64,000 nucleotides of DNA from Zwartia hollandica (lineage in GTDB: Bacteria; Pseudomonadota; Gammaproteobacteria; Burkholderiales; Burkholderiaceae_B), in assembly GCF_019923725.1 (NCBI RefSeq), contig NZ_JAHXRI010000010.1, forward strand, positions 210,636 to 274,635, read 5' to 3'. The translations under genes were made by a program, and so were the position numbers. Numbering within the stretch: position 1 is the stretch's first letter; each line of letters begins with the position of its first letter. This document shows positions 24,525-34,194 of the stretch, piece after piece. The notes below the pieces were generated by a model. The model was not told the DNA's origin, did no database searches, and saw only the letters and a program-made list of their open reading frames with translations.

Positions 24525-25508
24525 TTACTTGTAGTTACGAATGGCATCGATTTTGTCTTTACCAAATTCTTTCTCGAATTGTTTAAAGACTGGAGCTAAA
24601 CGTGCAACAAAGGCCTCTTTGTTTACATTTTCAATAACCGTCATACCCTTGCTACGCAGATAGGCAACGCCCTGTGCGTCATCCTGGTCAACGCGAGCAC
24701 GTTGAGCCGCCGAGGCAATTTTGGCTGCGTCAAGAAACGCCTGCTTGTCTGCGGCAGAAAGCTTATCAAAAGCGGCCTTGTTCATCAGGTAAATCGCAGG
24801 GCTATAGACGTGCCCAGTAAGTGTCATGTACTTTTGCACTTGCTCAAACTTGGCTGCCATGATGACGGACAAGGGGTTCTCTTGGCCGTCAACAACACCT
24901 TGTTGTAGAGCAGTAAACACTTCTGGGAAAGCCATCGGAGTTGTAATGATGCCAAAACCCTTATAGGCCGCTACGTGCACTGGGTTTTCCATCGTGCGCA
25001 TCTTTAGGCCTTTCAGATCATCTGGTCCATTAACTTGGCGCTTGCTGTTTGTCATGTGGCGCACGCCGTTTTCCGACCAAGCCAGCGCTTTAAAACCCTT
25101 GCTATCAAACTCCTTGAGCAAAGCTTGACCAATTGGGCCGTCCAGCACCGCGCGCGCATGCGCCTTATCACGGAAGAGGAATGGAATATCTAAGATTCGA
25201 ACCGCTGGAACAAAATTAGGAATCGGACCAGTGCTAGTGCCCGCGAGTTCCTGGGTACCTAACTGAACCGACTCAATGCTCTCCCGCTCACCACCCAAGC
25301 TTCCAGAGTAAAAGTTTTTAATGATGATTCGGCCATTCGTGCGCTTCTCCACTTCCTGCGCGAGGACGTCAACGCCTACGCCTTGGTGGGAGTTTTGCGC
25401 AACCGAAATGCTATTGCGCATAACAGTCTGAGCCTGAGAAACAGATGCTAGCGCCATTGCCAACACACTTGCAGCCATCAGGGTGGTACGTCCGATTCGC
25501 TTCATCAT
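24525..25508 (-). CDS. TRAP transporter solute-binding protein (DctP family)
   Basis: 327 residues from MMKRIGRTTLMAASVLAMAL, with GGAG 6 bases before the start; an extension upstream of 62 residues has no signal character. The signal peptide ends near SQAQ. DctP landmarks: FYSGSLGGERESIESVQLG, IRILDIPFLF-like VRILDIPFLFRDKAHARAVL (about 101-120), the conserved Arg in KMRTMENPVHVAAYKGFG and TALQQGVVDGQENPLS (about 198-213). DctP proteins bind organic acids through that Arg. It is divergent from the IlvD/Edd-type dehydratase, which hints at a sugar acid or hydroxy acid ligand. Confidence 0.94.
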   Translation of the reverse strand: MMKRIGRTTLMAASVLAMALASVSQAQTVMRNSISVAQNSHQGVGVDVLAQEVEKRTNGRIIIKNFYSGSLGGERESIESVQLGTQELAGTSTGPIPNFVPAVRILDIPFLFRDKAHARAVLDGPIGQALLKEFDSKGFKALAWSENGVRHMTNSKRQVNGPDDLKGLKMRTMENPVHVAAYKGFGIITTPMAFPEVFTALQQGVVDGQENPLSVIMAAKFEQVQKYMTLTGHVYSPAIYLMNKAAFDKLSAADKQAFLDAAKIASAAQRARVDQDDAQGVAYLRSKGMTVIENVNKEAFVARLAPVFKQFEKEFGKDKIDAIRNYK

Positions 25509-25723
25509 AAATATCTCCGAGTGTAATGATTTGCCTAAGCTATTAATGCAATGAACTGTGCACTCAATGTCAACGCATCGGTAACAGTGAATCGAGCCAT
25601 GGTAGACCAGGGGCGGCGGTTTGGGACTTAGTAGAATCCCTTGCTTTCTGGGCTCCCGTTGCCAGCAGGAATAAACAGCGCTATGGTTGTTCACATTTCC
25701 ACGATCGGCGCAGAGAAGCTCTC

Positions 25724-27466
25724 ATGACTAAACCAACCAAGAAAACCCCAATAACCCGTCGTTCTAGTCAATGGTTCGCACGCGATGGTGTTCACGGCTT
25801 TCTCTACCGCAGTTGGACTAAAAATCGTGGCATTCCACACGATCAGTTTGACGGTCGTCCGGTGATTGGGATCTGCAACACCTGGTCAGAGCTCACTCCC
25901 TGCAACTCGCATTTTCGGCTTTTGGCGGATCAAGTTCGTCAAGGCATACTTGAGGCGGGTGGCTTTCCTCTCGAGTTCCCTGTGACTTCTCTGGGCGAAA
26001 CTCTCGTGCGCCCCACCGCCATGTTGCTGCGCAACCTCGCCAGTATGGACGTCGAGGAAACGATCCGAGCGAATCCGCTTGATGGAGTCGTACTACTTTT
26101 CGGTTGCGACAAGACTACGCCCTCGCTTCTGATGGGCGCCTCAAGTGTCAATATTCCGACTATTGGCGTTTCGGGTGGGCCCATGCTGAATGGCAAGTAC
26201 CGCGGTCACGATATCGGGTCGGGCACCAATACGTGGTCGATGTCGGAAGACGTTCGCGCGGGCAAGATGACCGTCGACGAGTTTCACGAAGCAGAGTCTT
26301 GTATGCATCGCTCCCATGGTCACTGCATGGTCATGGGCACGGCATCCACGATGGCGAGCATGGTGGAGGCGCTAGGCGTTGCCTTGCCGGGAAATGCAAC
26401 CTACCCTGCCGTAGACGCACGACGTAATGTGTTGGCGCGCGAGTCTGGTCGCCGCATCGTCGAGATGGTGAAAGAAGACTTGACGCTCTCGAAAATTTTG
26501 ACGCGCCATGCGTTTGAAAACGCTATTCGAACTAATGCCGCGATCGGTGGCTCGACCAATGCTGTCATTCACTTGATCGCGATCGCTCGCCGTATTGGCG
26601 TCAAGCTTGATATCGACGATTGGGACAAATTTGGCCGCGATGTGCACACTTTGCTCAATCTCATGCCAAGCGGGAAGTATTTAATGGAAGACTTCTGCTA
26701 TGCAGGGGGTCTACCTGTCGTGCTGCGTACACTCGGTGAACAAGGTCTGCTTAAGAAAAAGGCGCTGACCGTAAACGGCAATACTATTTGGGATAACAAT
26801 AAGAAAGCCGAATGCTGGAATAGAGATGTCATCACGACTTGGGAAAAGCCGTTTAAAAAGAACACCGGTATTGCGGTGCTACGGGGGAACTTATGCCCCG
26901 ATGGCGCCATTATCAAACCCTCTGCCGCCACGCCAAAACTTTTGAAACATAAAGGTCGAGCAGTCGTCTTTGAAAACATTGAGGACTTTCATAAGCGCAT
27001 CAACAATCCCAAACTAGATATTGATGAGCACTGCATTATGGTGCTGAAAAACTGTGGCCCGAAAGGCTATCCAGGCATGGCAGAAGTTGGCAATATGCCC
27101 CTACCCCCAAAGATTCTCAAAAAAGGCATCACCGACATGATTCGTATCTCGGATGCTCGCATGAGTGGGACAGCCTACGGCACGGTCGTTCTGCATGTTG
27201 CGCCGGAAGCCGCTGCGGGCGGTGTCTTGGGGCTAGTTGAGAGCGGCGACATGATTGAGCTTGATGTCGCAAAACGCAAACTTCATCTAGATGTGAGCGA
27301 CGAGGTGCTCGCCGAGCGACGACTTAAGTGGAAAGCACCAAAGCCGCCACTCAATCGTGGGTACTACAAGCTGTATGTTGACCACGTCAATCAAGCGAAC
27401 GATGGCGTCGATTTTGATTTTCTGGTTGGATGCAGTGGTAGCGCAGTTCCGCGCGACAACCACTAG
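25724..27466 (+). CDS. IlvD/Edd-family dehydratase (sugar-acid or dihydroxy-acid dehydratase)
   Basis: 580 residues, the length of sugar-acid dehydratases in this family. Iron-sulfur cysteines are seen in IGICNTWSELTPCNSHFRLL (about 49-68), LFGCDKTTPSLLMGA (about 126-140) and ESCMHRSHGHCMVMGTAST (about 191-209). GGSTNAVIHLIAIARRIG (about 275-292) and YAGGLPVVLRTLGEQG follow. Members dehydrate dihydroxy-acids (IlvD), 6-phosphogluconate (Edd) or aldonic acids such as L-arabinonate. No ilvC or ilvBN is near, but a TRAP importer is divergent from it, so catabolism of an imported aldonate is more likely than branched-chain amino acid synthesis. Confidence 0.92.
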   Translation: MTKPTKKTPITRRSSQWFARDGVHGFLYRSWTKNRGIPHDQFDGRPVIGICNTWSELTPCNSHFRLLADQVRQGILEAGGFPLEFPVTSLGETLVRPTAMLLRNLASMDVEETIRANPLDGVVLLFGCDKTTPSLLMGASSVNIPTIGVSGGPMLNGKYRGHDIGSGTNTWSMSEDVRAGKMTVDEFHEAESCMHRSHGHCMVMGTASTMASMVEALGVALPGNATYPAVDARRNVLARESGRRIVEMVKEDLTLSKILTRHAFENAIRTNAAIGGSTNAVIHLIAIARRIGVKLDIDDWDKFGRDVHTLLNLMPSGKYLMEDFCYAGGLPVVLRTLGEQGLLKKKALTVNGNTIWDNNKKAECWNRDVITTWEKPFKKNTGIAVLRGNLCPDGAIIKPSAATPKLLKHKGRAVVFENIEDFHKRINNPKLDIDEHCIMVLKNCGPKGYPGMAEVGNMPLPPKILKKGITDMIRISDARMSGTAYGTVVLHVAPEAAAGGVLGLVESGDMIELDVAKRKLHLDVSDEVLAERRLKWKAPKPPLNRGYYKLYVDHVNQANDGVDFDFLVGCSGSAVPRDNH

Positions 27467-27470
27467 ACCA

Positions 27471-29771
27471 CTAAGCCTTTTTGCGAGGCGGCAAGCCGGT
27501 ATGCTGCGTCAATACGCGGCCCGGCTTCACTGAACGTCGCACGGGTGTCGCTTCTGTACTATTTTTTCGTCGCGTACTGACGTAGCTGCCATCTATGCGC
27601 GGTTGATGGAAAGGAATGAGATGTTTTTTCCCGTTCCCGATCAAATCGGCACGGCCCATTGCTTTTAGTGCCTCACGTAGCAGCGGCCAATTATTAGCGT
27701 CGTGGTAGCGCAAAAATGCTTTATGTAAACGACGCCGGCGATCACCGCGCACGATATCGACGGTTTCGCTCGTACGCGTGACGCGTCCGAGTGGATTGCG
27801 CCCAGAGTGGTACATCGCAGTGGCTGTGGCCATCGGACTCGGATAAAAGGTTTGTACCTGATCTGCACGGAACCCATGTGTCTTTAGCCACATCGCCAAG
27901 TGCATCATGTCTTCGTCGCTGGTGCCGGGGTGAGCAGCGATAAAGTACGGTACCAAAAATTGTTTTTTTCCCGCCTGCTCACTAAACTTATCGAACAGTT
28001 GTTTGAACTTGTCGTAGCTGCCGATGCCCGGCTTCATCATCTTGGACAAAGGCCCCATCTCGGTGTGCTCGGGCGCGATTTTTAAATAGCCACCGACGTG
28101 ATGCGTCACAAGCTCACGAATGTACTCCGGCGACTTCACCGCCAGGTCGTAACGCAAACCTGAACCGATAAGGATTTTCTTAACGCCTTTTACCGCGCGG
28201 GCTCGCCGGTACATATGAATCAACGAGCTGTGGTCCGTGTTGAGATTCTGACAAACATCGGGGTAGACGCAACTAGGCTTACGGCAGGCAGACTCGATCT
28301 CAGGGCTCTTGCAACCAATACGATACATGTTGGCGGTTGGGCCACCCAAGTCGGAAATCACTCCGGTAAAGCCAGGCACCTTGTCGCGAATGTCTTCAAT
28401 CTCGCGAATGACAGAATCTTCGCTACGACTTTGGATAATTCGCCCTTCGTGCTCCGTAATCGAGCAGAACGTACAGCCACCAAAACAGCCCCGCATGATG
28501 TTCACACTAAAGCGGATCATCTCCCAGGCAGGAATCTTAGTGGCCCCGTCGTGGCTGCCGTTTTCATCTGCATAAACAGGATGAGGGCTGCGGGCATAAG
28601 GAAGATCAAACACCAAATCCATTTCAGCAGTAGTCAACGGGATCGGTGGTGGCGTGATCCAAACGTCGCGAGCTGTGGGTCCCTCACCGTGAGCCTGCAC
28701 AATGGCTCTTGCATTGCCTGGGTTGGTCTCGAGATGCAGCACACGGTTTGCATGTGCATACAGTACCGGATCAGACTTGACTTGCTCGTAGGAGGGCAAA
28801 CGAATCACGCTGCGATCACGTGGCGGGACCTTGAGCTTGCCTGGGGTTTGCAGGGATGGATTTGGCGCAAACACAAGCGGCGATTCGCCCGCTTTAAATT
28901 TTGTCTTGGCATTCGCGGTATCAGCGACAGCACGCGCTTCATCGTTACGTGCACAACTCTCGCCTTGCTCGAGCGCCTGCTCACTAATCATTAAGTATGG
29001 ATTGACATGCGCTTCTACCCTGCCCGGTGCATCTACGCTTGTCGAGTCAATCTCAAACCAGCCCTCGGGGGTTTCGCGTCGTAAAAATGCTGTACCCCGC
29101 ACATCCGTAATCTGTTGCACAGGTTCTTTCGCAGCGAGACGATGTGCGATTTCAACTACGGCGCGCTCAGCGTTACCGTACAGGAGCAAATCACATTTAC
29201 TATCGATGACGACTGAGCGGCGCACTTTGTCAGACCAATAGTCATAGTGCGCGATACGTCTTAGCGATCCTTCAATGCCACCCAAGATAATTGGCACATC
29301 TTTATAAGCTTCTTTGCAGCGCTGTGTGTAAACGATCGCCGCACGATCCGGCCGCTTACCACCCACATCACCTGCCGTGTAGGCATCATCACTGCGCATT
29401 TTGCGATCAGCCGTATAACGGTTGATCATCGAATCCATGTTGCCAGCGGTCACGCCAAAAAAAAGATTAGGCTTACCAAGGGCTTTGAAGGGCTCGGCAC
29501 TTTGCCAATCAGGCTGGGAAATGATGCCAACCCTAAAACCTTGGTTTTCGAGCATACGGCCGATCACTGCCATCCCGAAGCTGGGATGGTCGACGTAGGC
29601 ATCGCCCGTGACGATAATGATGTCGCAACTATCCCAGCCGAGTTGAGTCATCTCGTCGCGACTCATCGGCAAAAACGGAGCCACACCAAACCGCTCCGCC
29701 CAGTACTTGCGATAGCTACTTAGCGGCTTGGCGTTGCGCGGGAACAGGGATACGTCGGCGTAGGCAGTCAT
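27471..29771 (-). CDS. ygiQ: YgiQ-family radical SAM protein
   Basis: 766 residues from [20 protein letters not shown]; the in-frame extension of 35 residues is not typical. The N-terminal UPF0313 part has the [19 protein letters not shown] pattern (about 100-118) and [20 protein letters not shown] (about 161-180). The radical SAM cluster motif is [17 protein letters not shown] (about 425-441), i.e. CxxxCxxC. Function in vivo is unknown for the family. It stands alone; the gap to the IlvD/Edd stop is 4 bases (convergent). Confidence 0.95.
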   Translation of the reverse strand: MTAYADVSLFPRNAKPLSSYRKYWAERFGVAPFLPMSRDEMTQLGWDSCDIIIVTGDAYVDHPSFGMAVIGRMLENQGFRVGIISQPDWQSAEPFKALGKPNLFFGVTAGNMDSMINRYTADRKMRSDDAYTAGDVGGKRPDRAAIVYTQRCKEAYKDVPIILGGIEGSLRRIAHYDYWSDKVRRSVVIDSKCDLLLYGNAERAVVEIAHRLAAKEPVQQITDVRGTAFLRRETPEGWFEIDSTSVDAPGRVEAHVNPYLMISEQALEQGESCARNDEARAVADTANAKTKFKAGESPLVFAPNPSLQTPGKLKVPPRDRSVIRLPSYEQVKSDPVLYAHANRVLHLETNPGNARAIVQAHGEGPTARDVWITPPPIPLTTAEMDLVFDLPYARSPHPVYADENGSHDGATKIPAWEMIRFSVNIMRGCFGGCTFCSITEHEGRIIQSRSEDSVIREIEDIRDKVPGFTGVISDLGGPTANMYRIGCKSPEIESACRKPSCVYPDVCQNLNTDHSSLIHMYRRARAVKGVKKILIGSGLRYDLAVKSPEYIRELVTHHVGGYLKIAPEHTEMGPLSKMMKPGIGSYDKFKQLFDKFSEQAGKKQFLVPYFIAAHPGTSDEDMMHLAMWLKTHGFRADQVQTFYPSPMATATAMYHSGRNPLGRVTRTSETVDIVRGDRRRRLHKAFLRYHDANNWPLLREALKAMGRADLIGNGKKHLIPFHQPRIDGSYVSTRRKNSTEATPVRRSVKPGRVLTQHTGLPPRKKA

Positions 29772-29897
29772 GTCAATCTTTGAAGGTGCCAGATTGTACG
29801 CAAAGTTACTGCTGTCACGCCTAATAGCCCTATTTTTTGACAAAGCAAATCTTAATGCGCACTCGATAGTGCGCATAGTTAGGTCAAATGAGGACGC

Positions 29898-30281
29898 TTA
29901 CTTCGGCACTCTGAACATGGCACAAATTTTGTTGCCGATTGGATCACGCAAATAAGCGAGGTACAGCTTGCCGGCAGGTCCTTCGCGATAGCCAGGGGGA
30001 TCTTCGCAAGTTGTACCGCCATTCGCAACACCGGCGGCATGAAACGCATCGACTTGTTCTGGTGACTTTGCGGCAAAGCCGATCGTCCCGCCATTTGCAG
30101 CCGTGGCTGCTTTGTTATCAATCGGCAGTGTGAAGGCAAACGCACCTGTAGGTGTGCGATAAAAGTAGCGAATATCTCGATTAAGGACGCCCGGTGCAAT
30201 ACCCAATGCGCCAAGGCTCGCATCATAGAACTTGCGTGACGCTTCTAAATCCGTCGCACCTACCATTACGTGACTAAACAT
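29898..30281 (-). CDS. VOC-family (glyoxalase/bleomycin-resistance-like) protein
   Basis: 127-residue vicinal oxygen chelate protein with MFSHVMVGATDLEASRKFYD at the start (His4 a likely metal ligand), FAFTLPIDNKAATAANGG, and a C-terminal LAYLRDPIGNKICAMF with the family's DPxGN. Typical members are small cytoplasmic metal-dependent isomerases, lyases or dioxygenases. The reaction cannot be assigned. Single gene between ygiQ and the dehydroquinase-like gene. Confidence 0.88.
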   Translation of the reverse strand: MFSHVMVGATDLEASRKFYDASLGALGIAPGVLNRDIRYFYRTPTGAFAFTLPIDNKAATAANGGTIGFAAKSPEQVDAFHAAGVANGGTTCEDPPGYREGPAGKLYLAYLRDPIGNKICAMFRVPK

Positions 30282-30377
30282 ATCAGCTCCAAAAATCTAG
30301 GTTGAGAGCAAGAAGCGTAACCTGAAATGAAACCACCTCCAACCGGACTCGGGGGCGAGAGCGGAATTACACCTACT

Positions 30378-30827
30378 TTAAGATTTGCCTTTCACTAAAT
30401 CTACGATAGCATTCAAACCATACAGGTAAGAGTCGCGCCCAAAACCAGTAATTACGCCAACGGAGGCCTCCGCGGTGACGGACTTCATGCCGCGACGCTC
30501 AATATTCGACATGTGCACCTCCACCGTCGGCATGATTAACGCTTTGATGCAATCTCTTAGCGCATAGCCCGCATAAGTGAAACCGGCGGGATTGATGAGC
30601 ATGGCGTCGTAGCCTTTTCGATCAGCTTCATATGCCCAAGTGATCGCTTCACCCTCTAAATTTGTTGTTCTGATATCGAGCATGATCTTGAGCGTATTCG
30701 CATGAGCAATAAGCTGCTCGTGTAATTCGTCTAGAGCCATCGTGCCATATATTTCGGGCTGACGGATTCCCAAATACTCCATATTCGCACCCTGAACTAA
30801 AAGCACTTGAATTGGCTTGCTATGCAT
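30378..30827 (-). CDS. Type II 3-dehydroquinate dehydratase-like protein with altered active site
   Basis: 149 residues, usual length for AroQ. Conserved: the lid segment (GIRQPEIYG, with Arg and catalytic-type Tyr), LINPAGFTY in place of the INPGAYTH motif, and EVHMSN with the His that binds the substrate carboxylate. Changed: the strictly conserved His of the THTS motif is Tyr (FTYAG), the N-terminal NGPN is QGAN, and the loop after the SN motif (normally HAREEFRHHS) is shortened to ERRGMKS. These changes make ordinary dehydroquinase activity doubtful. A biosynthetic aroQ would normally precede accB, which is not here. It may be a catabolic relative acting on a different cyclic acid. Confidence 0.75.
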   Translation of the reverse strand: MHSKPIQVLLVQGANMEYLGIRQPEIYGTMALDELHEQLIAHANTLKIMLDIRTTNLEGEAITWAYEADRKGYDAMLINPAGFTYAGYALRDCIKALIMPTVEVHMSNIERRGMKSVTAEASVGVITGFGRDSYLYGLNAIVDLVKGKS

Positions 30828-30898
30828 AGGTCGCTCAGTTGTTTATTTACGTTGATAAAATTATTTTTCGCTGAATGTTGAAGGATAGCTTGTTAGGA

Positions 30899-31627
30899 TT
30901 AATAACCGATCTGCGCCAAAGCGCGAGAGTCTAAGCGCGTCATCTCAATAAAGTCGTTCACCCGATCTGATGGATGAAGCAAAGCCTGCACATCGGGTAA
31001 CGACAACCAATCATTGAGCGTCTGATCCGCATCTGATGCGCGCAAATGTTCTATCACCACTACACCGTGCGCCACTGAGTCAGTGCCCGGACGAAACCGA
31101 GCCTCCGGGGAGGGCTCTCCAACGGGAGATACCTGAGCCGAAGTTGGCGCGGCCAAAACCGATTCATACAAGCGCCAACGACACGCCGCGGCAGGTGCAT
31201 GAGCATGTAAAACTTTCTGCCATGCATCAATATCAGCATACCTAGGCTTATCTGCGCCTTGAAGTTGTCCCAGCCTTAACGTCACAACCCATGCGCCAGC
31301 CGCGCGCCCCTCGTGGCTCACCAACCGCGCAATCGTGCGGCACATATTCTTAAAATGAGCCATGATGAATTGGGTGTCCGGCGTCGGATTGCGCAGCGCA
31401 GCTTGATAAGCGGGTGCTTCTAAAACGCTCACATCATCAAGATCGTAACTCGTGAAAAAGCGTGGAGACACCGTTTGTGGTGAAGGGTTAGGTGTCTCAT
31501 ATCGAACGCCTTGTTGCACACCAGGCAGGCCCACGCGATCGGGTAGATGCTCGTTCATATACCAGTGCTCGTACTTGTCGAGTACGCCGTGATCACAATC
31601 GTTCCAAACAGCCAGCAATCCATTCAT
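30899..31627 (-). CDS. EthD-like dimeric alpha/beta-barrel protein, unknown function
   Basis: 242 residues. The N-terminal half has the pattern of an EthD-type barrel: GLLAVWNDCDHGVLDKYEHW, then YMNEHLPDRVGLPGVQQGVR and YE (about 24-45). Near the middle a second half of similar size begins with GAWVVTLRLGQL, without the His motif. It matches in length and general layout the protein at 7335-8060 but only one half keeps the HxPxxV-like helix. It is preceded on the minus strand by the kinase gene's divergent promoter gap and followed by the dehydroquinase-like gene 71 bases on. Function unknown. Confidence 0.6.
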   Translation of the reverse strand: MNGLLAVWNDCDHGVLDKYEHWYMNEHLPDRVGLPGVQQGVRYETPNPSPQTVSPRFFTSYDLDDVSVLEAPAYQAALRNPTPDTQFIMAHFKNMCRTIARLVSHEGRAAGAWVVTLRLGQLQGADKPRYADIDAWQKVLHAHAPAAACRWRLYESVLAAPTSAQVSPVGEPSPEARFRPGTDSVAHGVVVIEHLRASDADQTLNDWLSLPDVQALLHPSDRVNDFIEMTRLDSRALAQIGY

Positions 31628-31746
31628 ATTAAGTACTCATCACCAATTTAAAAGTTGACATTAGCCCGAGGAGCTTGCCCGCACCCTAGGCAACCCTTAC
31701 ACTCGTATTCGTAGCATTTTCCAACGTCTGCCTTTTAGCTTTTTAC

Positions 31747-33186
31747 ATGACACCATTCGTTATTCAAACTCTTTTCTTGTTTTATAGCGCCCTAAGTTTT
31801 TTATCGGCAACGTTAATCGGTGCACTTTTCTGGAAGAGAAATGATCGCTCCGCAATGTTATGGCTCTGTGGTTGCTTACTGACATCGATCGCCACAGTTA
31901 CGACAATTCATCGTAATGAAATTCCACTGACTATCAGTTTTAGTCTGATGGTTTCGTTAGAAGCGCTTTCCGTTCTACTTTTTAGTGAGTCACTAAAAAG
32001 ACTATCCCGCAATCAAGCCAACATCAGCCTGAGCTGGACAACCTTTGTTATACCGATTGCACTCTTTGTCTTAGTTGAAGTCTGGAGATTAGCCAGCGAT
32101 GGCAAAGTAACGCCTGCCATCACCGCTGCTACAACGCTCACCTTTGCGATCACAAACATTTTTTGCCTCTATCGAACCATACGCGTAAAGAAAGAGTTCC
32201 AAAACAAGTTATTTTTTGACTTCTTATCCATCGTCTTTGGTCTTGTATCTACGTTATATCTGTTAAGACTGCTCATTATCGTTAGCGGCTATAGCGGCCA
32301 ATCGTTTGATATTAAGACCCTTAATGTCATTGTATGGTTTGGGCTGTTCTTATTTGGCGCGATCAGAAATCTTGCCTACATCGTGCTGCGACTACACCTT
32401 GGTTTTTCTGAACATACACGTCTAAGCAGCATGAACATACAGCTGTCTGATCTGTTAGACGAGCGTAATGAAATGATTCTTTCTTTACAAAAACTCAATA
32501 GAACAGCATCAATTAACGCCCTGGCATCTACAATTTCCCATGAGATCAACCAACCTCTTGCGGCGTCTCGGATCAATGCACAGATGGCAGACTTAAAGCT
32601 CGCCTCCGATCCCCCAAATGTGCCTTTTATCAGAAATTTGGTTGGGCACATTCTGGAGGACATCGATCGTGCCTCGACCATCGTACAGAATGTCTCACGT
32701 CTGACGACGAATAAAAGCAGCAACCAGTCTGTCATTCACTTATCGGAATCAATTCATGAAGTGATTGAAATCGCTAGGGGACAACTGCGCGAGCGAGGAA
32801 TTATGATCGAGCTCGCTTGCAGCTCAGAAATTAAGATCAGCATCAATAAAAGTGAATGGCAACAGGTGTTGCTTAATTTGATTAACAACGCAATTCAATC
32901 CCTAGCTGAAGGGAAACCCGCCCAGAAAAAAATACATATTTCCGCCACCCAAACGGCTCAACACATAAAAATTTTTATTGAAGACACTGGCCCTGGAATT
33001 GAGTTGGGGCAGGAGTCAAAAATTTTTGAGCTTGCTTTTAGCAACAAGGAATCGGGTTCGGGTATCGGTCTCTGGCTTTCTAAAAATATTATTCGTAATT
33101 TTGGAGGCGACATTACAGCTCAGAACTTGGTAAATGGTGGAGCATGCTTTGTGATTAAGTTGCCACGGACACCTCAACAGCGGTAG
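31747..33186 (+). CDS. Membrane sensor histidine kinase (7TM-type), orphan
   Basis: 479 residues. Six or seven hydrophobic helices fill residues 1-215, without a large periplasmic loop. A short coiled-coil-like linker (MNIQLSDLLDERNEMILSLQ, about 229-248) leads to the dimerisation domain with phospho-acceptor His265 in ASTISHEINQPLAA. The ATP-binding domain shows the N box LLNLINNAIQSL, the G1 box EDTGPGI and the G2 box GSGIGLWLSKNII. The SHEINQPLAA type is that of DctB-like kinases. No response regulator gene is adjacent, so the partner is elsewhere. The membrane sensor itself would read a signal in or at the membrane. The next gene, an FGE-like exported protein, could be its accessory. Confidence 0.9.
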   Translation: MTPFVIQTLFLFYSALSFLSATLIGALFWKRNDRSAMLWLCGCLLTSIATVTTIHRNEIPLTISFSLMVSLEALSVLLFSESLKRLSRNQANISLSWTTFVIPIALFVLVEVWRLASDGKVTPAITAATTLTFAITNIFCLYRTIRVKKEFQNKLFFDFLSIVFGLVSTLYLLRLLIIVSGYSGQSFDIKTLNVIVWFGLFLFGAIRNLAYIVLRLHLGFSEHTRLSSMNIQLSDLLDERNEMILSLQKLNRTASINALASTISHEINQPLAASRINAQMADLKLASDPPNVPFIRNLVGHILEDIDRASTIVQNVSRLTTNKSSNQSVIHLSESIHEVIEIARGQLRERGIMIELACSSEIKISINKSEWQQVLLNLINNAIQSLAEGKPAQKKIHISATQTAQHIKIFIEDTGPGIELGQESKIFELAFSNKESGSGIGLWLSKNIIRNFGGDITAQNLVNGGACFVIKLPRTPQQR

Positions 33187-33320
33187 GTGGTGTCATGCAA
33201 CGCCTCAAGTTAATCAATTGCACTTCATGCTTTCTGCACAATCATTGCGATTGACCCATCAGTGTTACGCACTTACACTCGACCGGAAGTATCAGTCTGT
33301 CATCTTCGAGCTAAATAAAT

Positions 33321-34148
33321 ATGATTAGGGTTAGATTTCTATTCCTCTTTCTATCGTTTTTTGCATTCACAGCAATCATTCAAGCCCAAATGACTGTAGC
33401 CCTTGCGCGCTCAGCCAATCCGATGGCTCTGGTTTCAGAGGGTCATTTCACGATGGGCTCTAACGATGGGCCCGATGATGAAAAACCAGAGCATCGAGTT
33501 TTTGTGAAATCATTTTCAATTGATATGCTTCCCGTCAGTAACGCTGATTTTGCAAAATTTCTGAACGCACGCGGCTTGAAAAACGTTCTGGGTGAATCCT
33601 TTTATGACGATCATGATCGGGATGCTCGAATTCATCAGCAAAACTCATTATGGCAAGCGGATGTAGGTTACGCCACACACCCCGTCAATGAAGTGAGTTG
33701 GGTTGGTGCTCGTGATTACTGCAACTGGTTGAACAAGCGATTGCCAACCGAAGCAGAATGGGAAAAAGCCGCCCGCGGTACCGATGGAAGAAGGTATCCG
33801 TGGGGCAATTCAAAGCCGGATCAAACTCGCGCTCTGTACGGTGGACCTTACAACGCGTCGGCACCGGTCGATGCATTTCCAGCAGGCGCCAGTCCGTATG
33901 GCGTTTTAGACTTATCTGGCAATCAATGGGAGTGGGTAGCGAGCGCATACCGCTTCTACCCCTACAGCGCTGAAGATGGAAGAGAAAATCAAACTCCCGG
34001 CCCAGTCCGCTCGACGCGCGGTGGTGGGCATGACTCAAGCGAAGACGAGCTTACAACAACCCAACGAGGTAGAAACTTATCTCGCAATCCAAAAGCGGGG
34101 CACCATAATATTGGGTTTCGCTGCGCGAGTTCGTCAAAAGTAGAATGA
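33321..34148 (+). CDS. Exported formylglycine-generating-enzyme-like (SUMF1) protein without catalytic Cys
   Basis: 275 residues with a signal peptide (LFLFLSFFAFTAIIQA). The FGE-sulfatase fold is evident: MALVSEGHFTMGSNDGPDDE (about 34-53), HPVNEVSWVGARDYCNWLN (about 117-135), RLPTEAEWEKAARG (about 137-150), YPWGN, LDLSGNQWEWVASAYRF (about 196-212) and GFRCASS at the end. True FGEs use two Cys in a RGGSWxCxxxxCR stretch; here the matching RGGGHDSSEDELTTTQRGR has none. This places it among the many non-enzymatic FGE-fold proteins that bind ligands or scaffold in the periplasm. It is 134 bases after the orphan kinase. Confidence 0.88.
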   Translation: MIRVRFLFLFLSFFAFTAIIQAQMTVALARSANPMALVSEGHFTMGSNDGPDDEKPEHRVFVKSFSIDMLPVSNADFAKFLNARGLKNVLGESFYDDHDRDARIHQQNSLWQADVGYATHPVNEVSWVGARDYCNWLNKRLPTEAEWEKAARGTDGRRYPWGNSKPDQTRALYGGPYNASAPVDAFPAGASPYGVLDLSGNQWEWVASAYRFYPYSAEDGRENQTPGPVRSTRGGGHDSSEDELTTTQRGRNLSRNPKAGHHNIGFRCASSSKVE

Positions 34149-34194
34149 GCAGTCTCGTTGCAAACGCCTTAAATACTTGGAGAATACACATCTC

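Noticed and set aside
28215-28994. 259-residue open frame opposite ygiQ
   Set aside because: Antisense to a clear radical SAM gene, with no recognisable domain; codon pattern follows the coding strand of ygiQ.
34020-34100. FGE catalytic cysteines in the sulfatase-modifying-like protein
   Set aside because: The region RGGGHDSSEDEL contains none, so a claim of formylglycine-generating activity was dropped.
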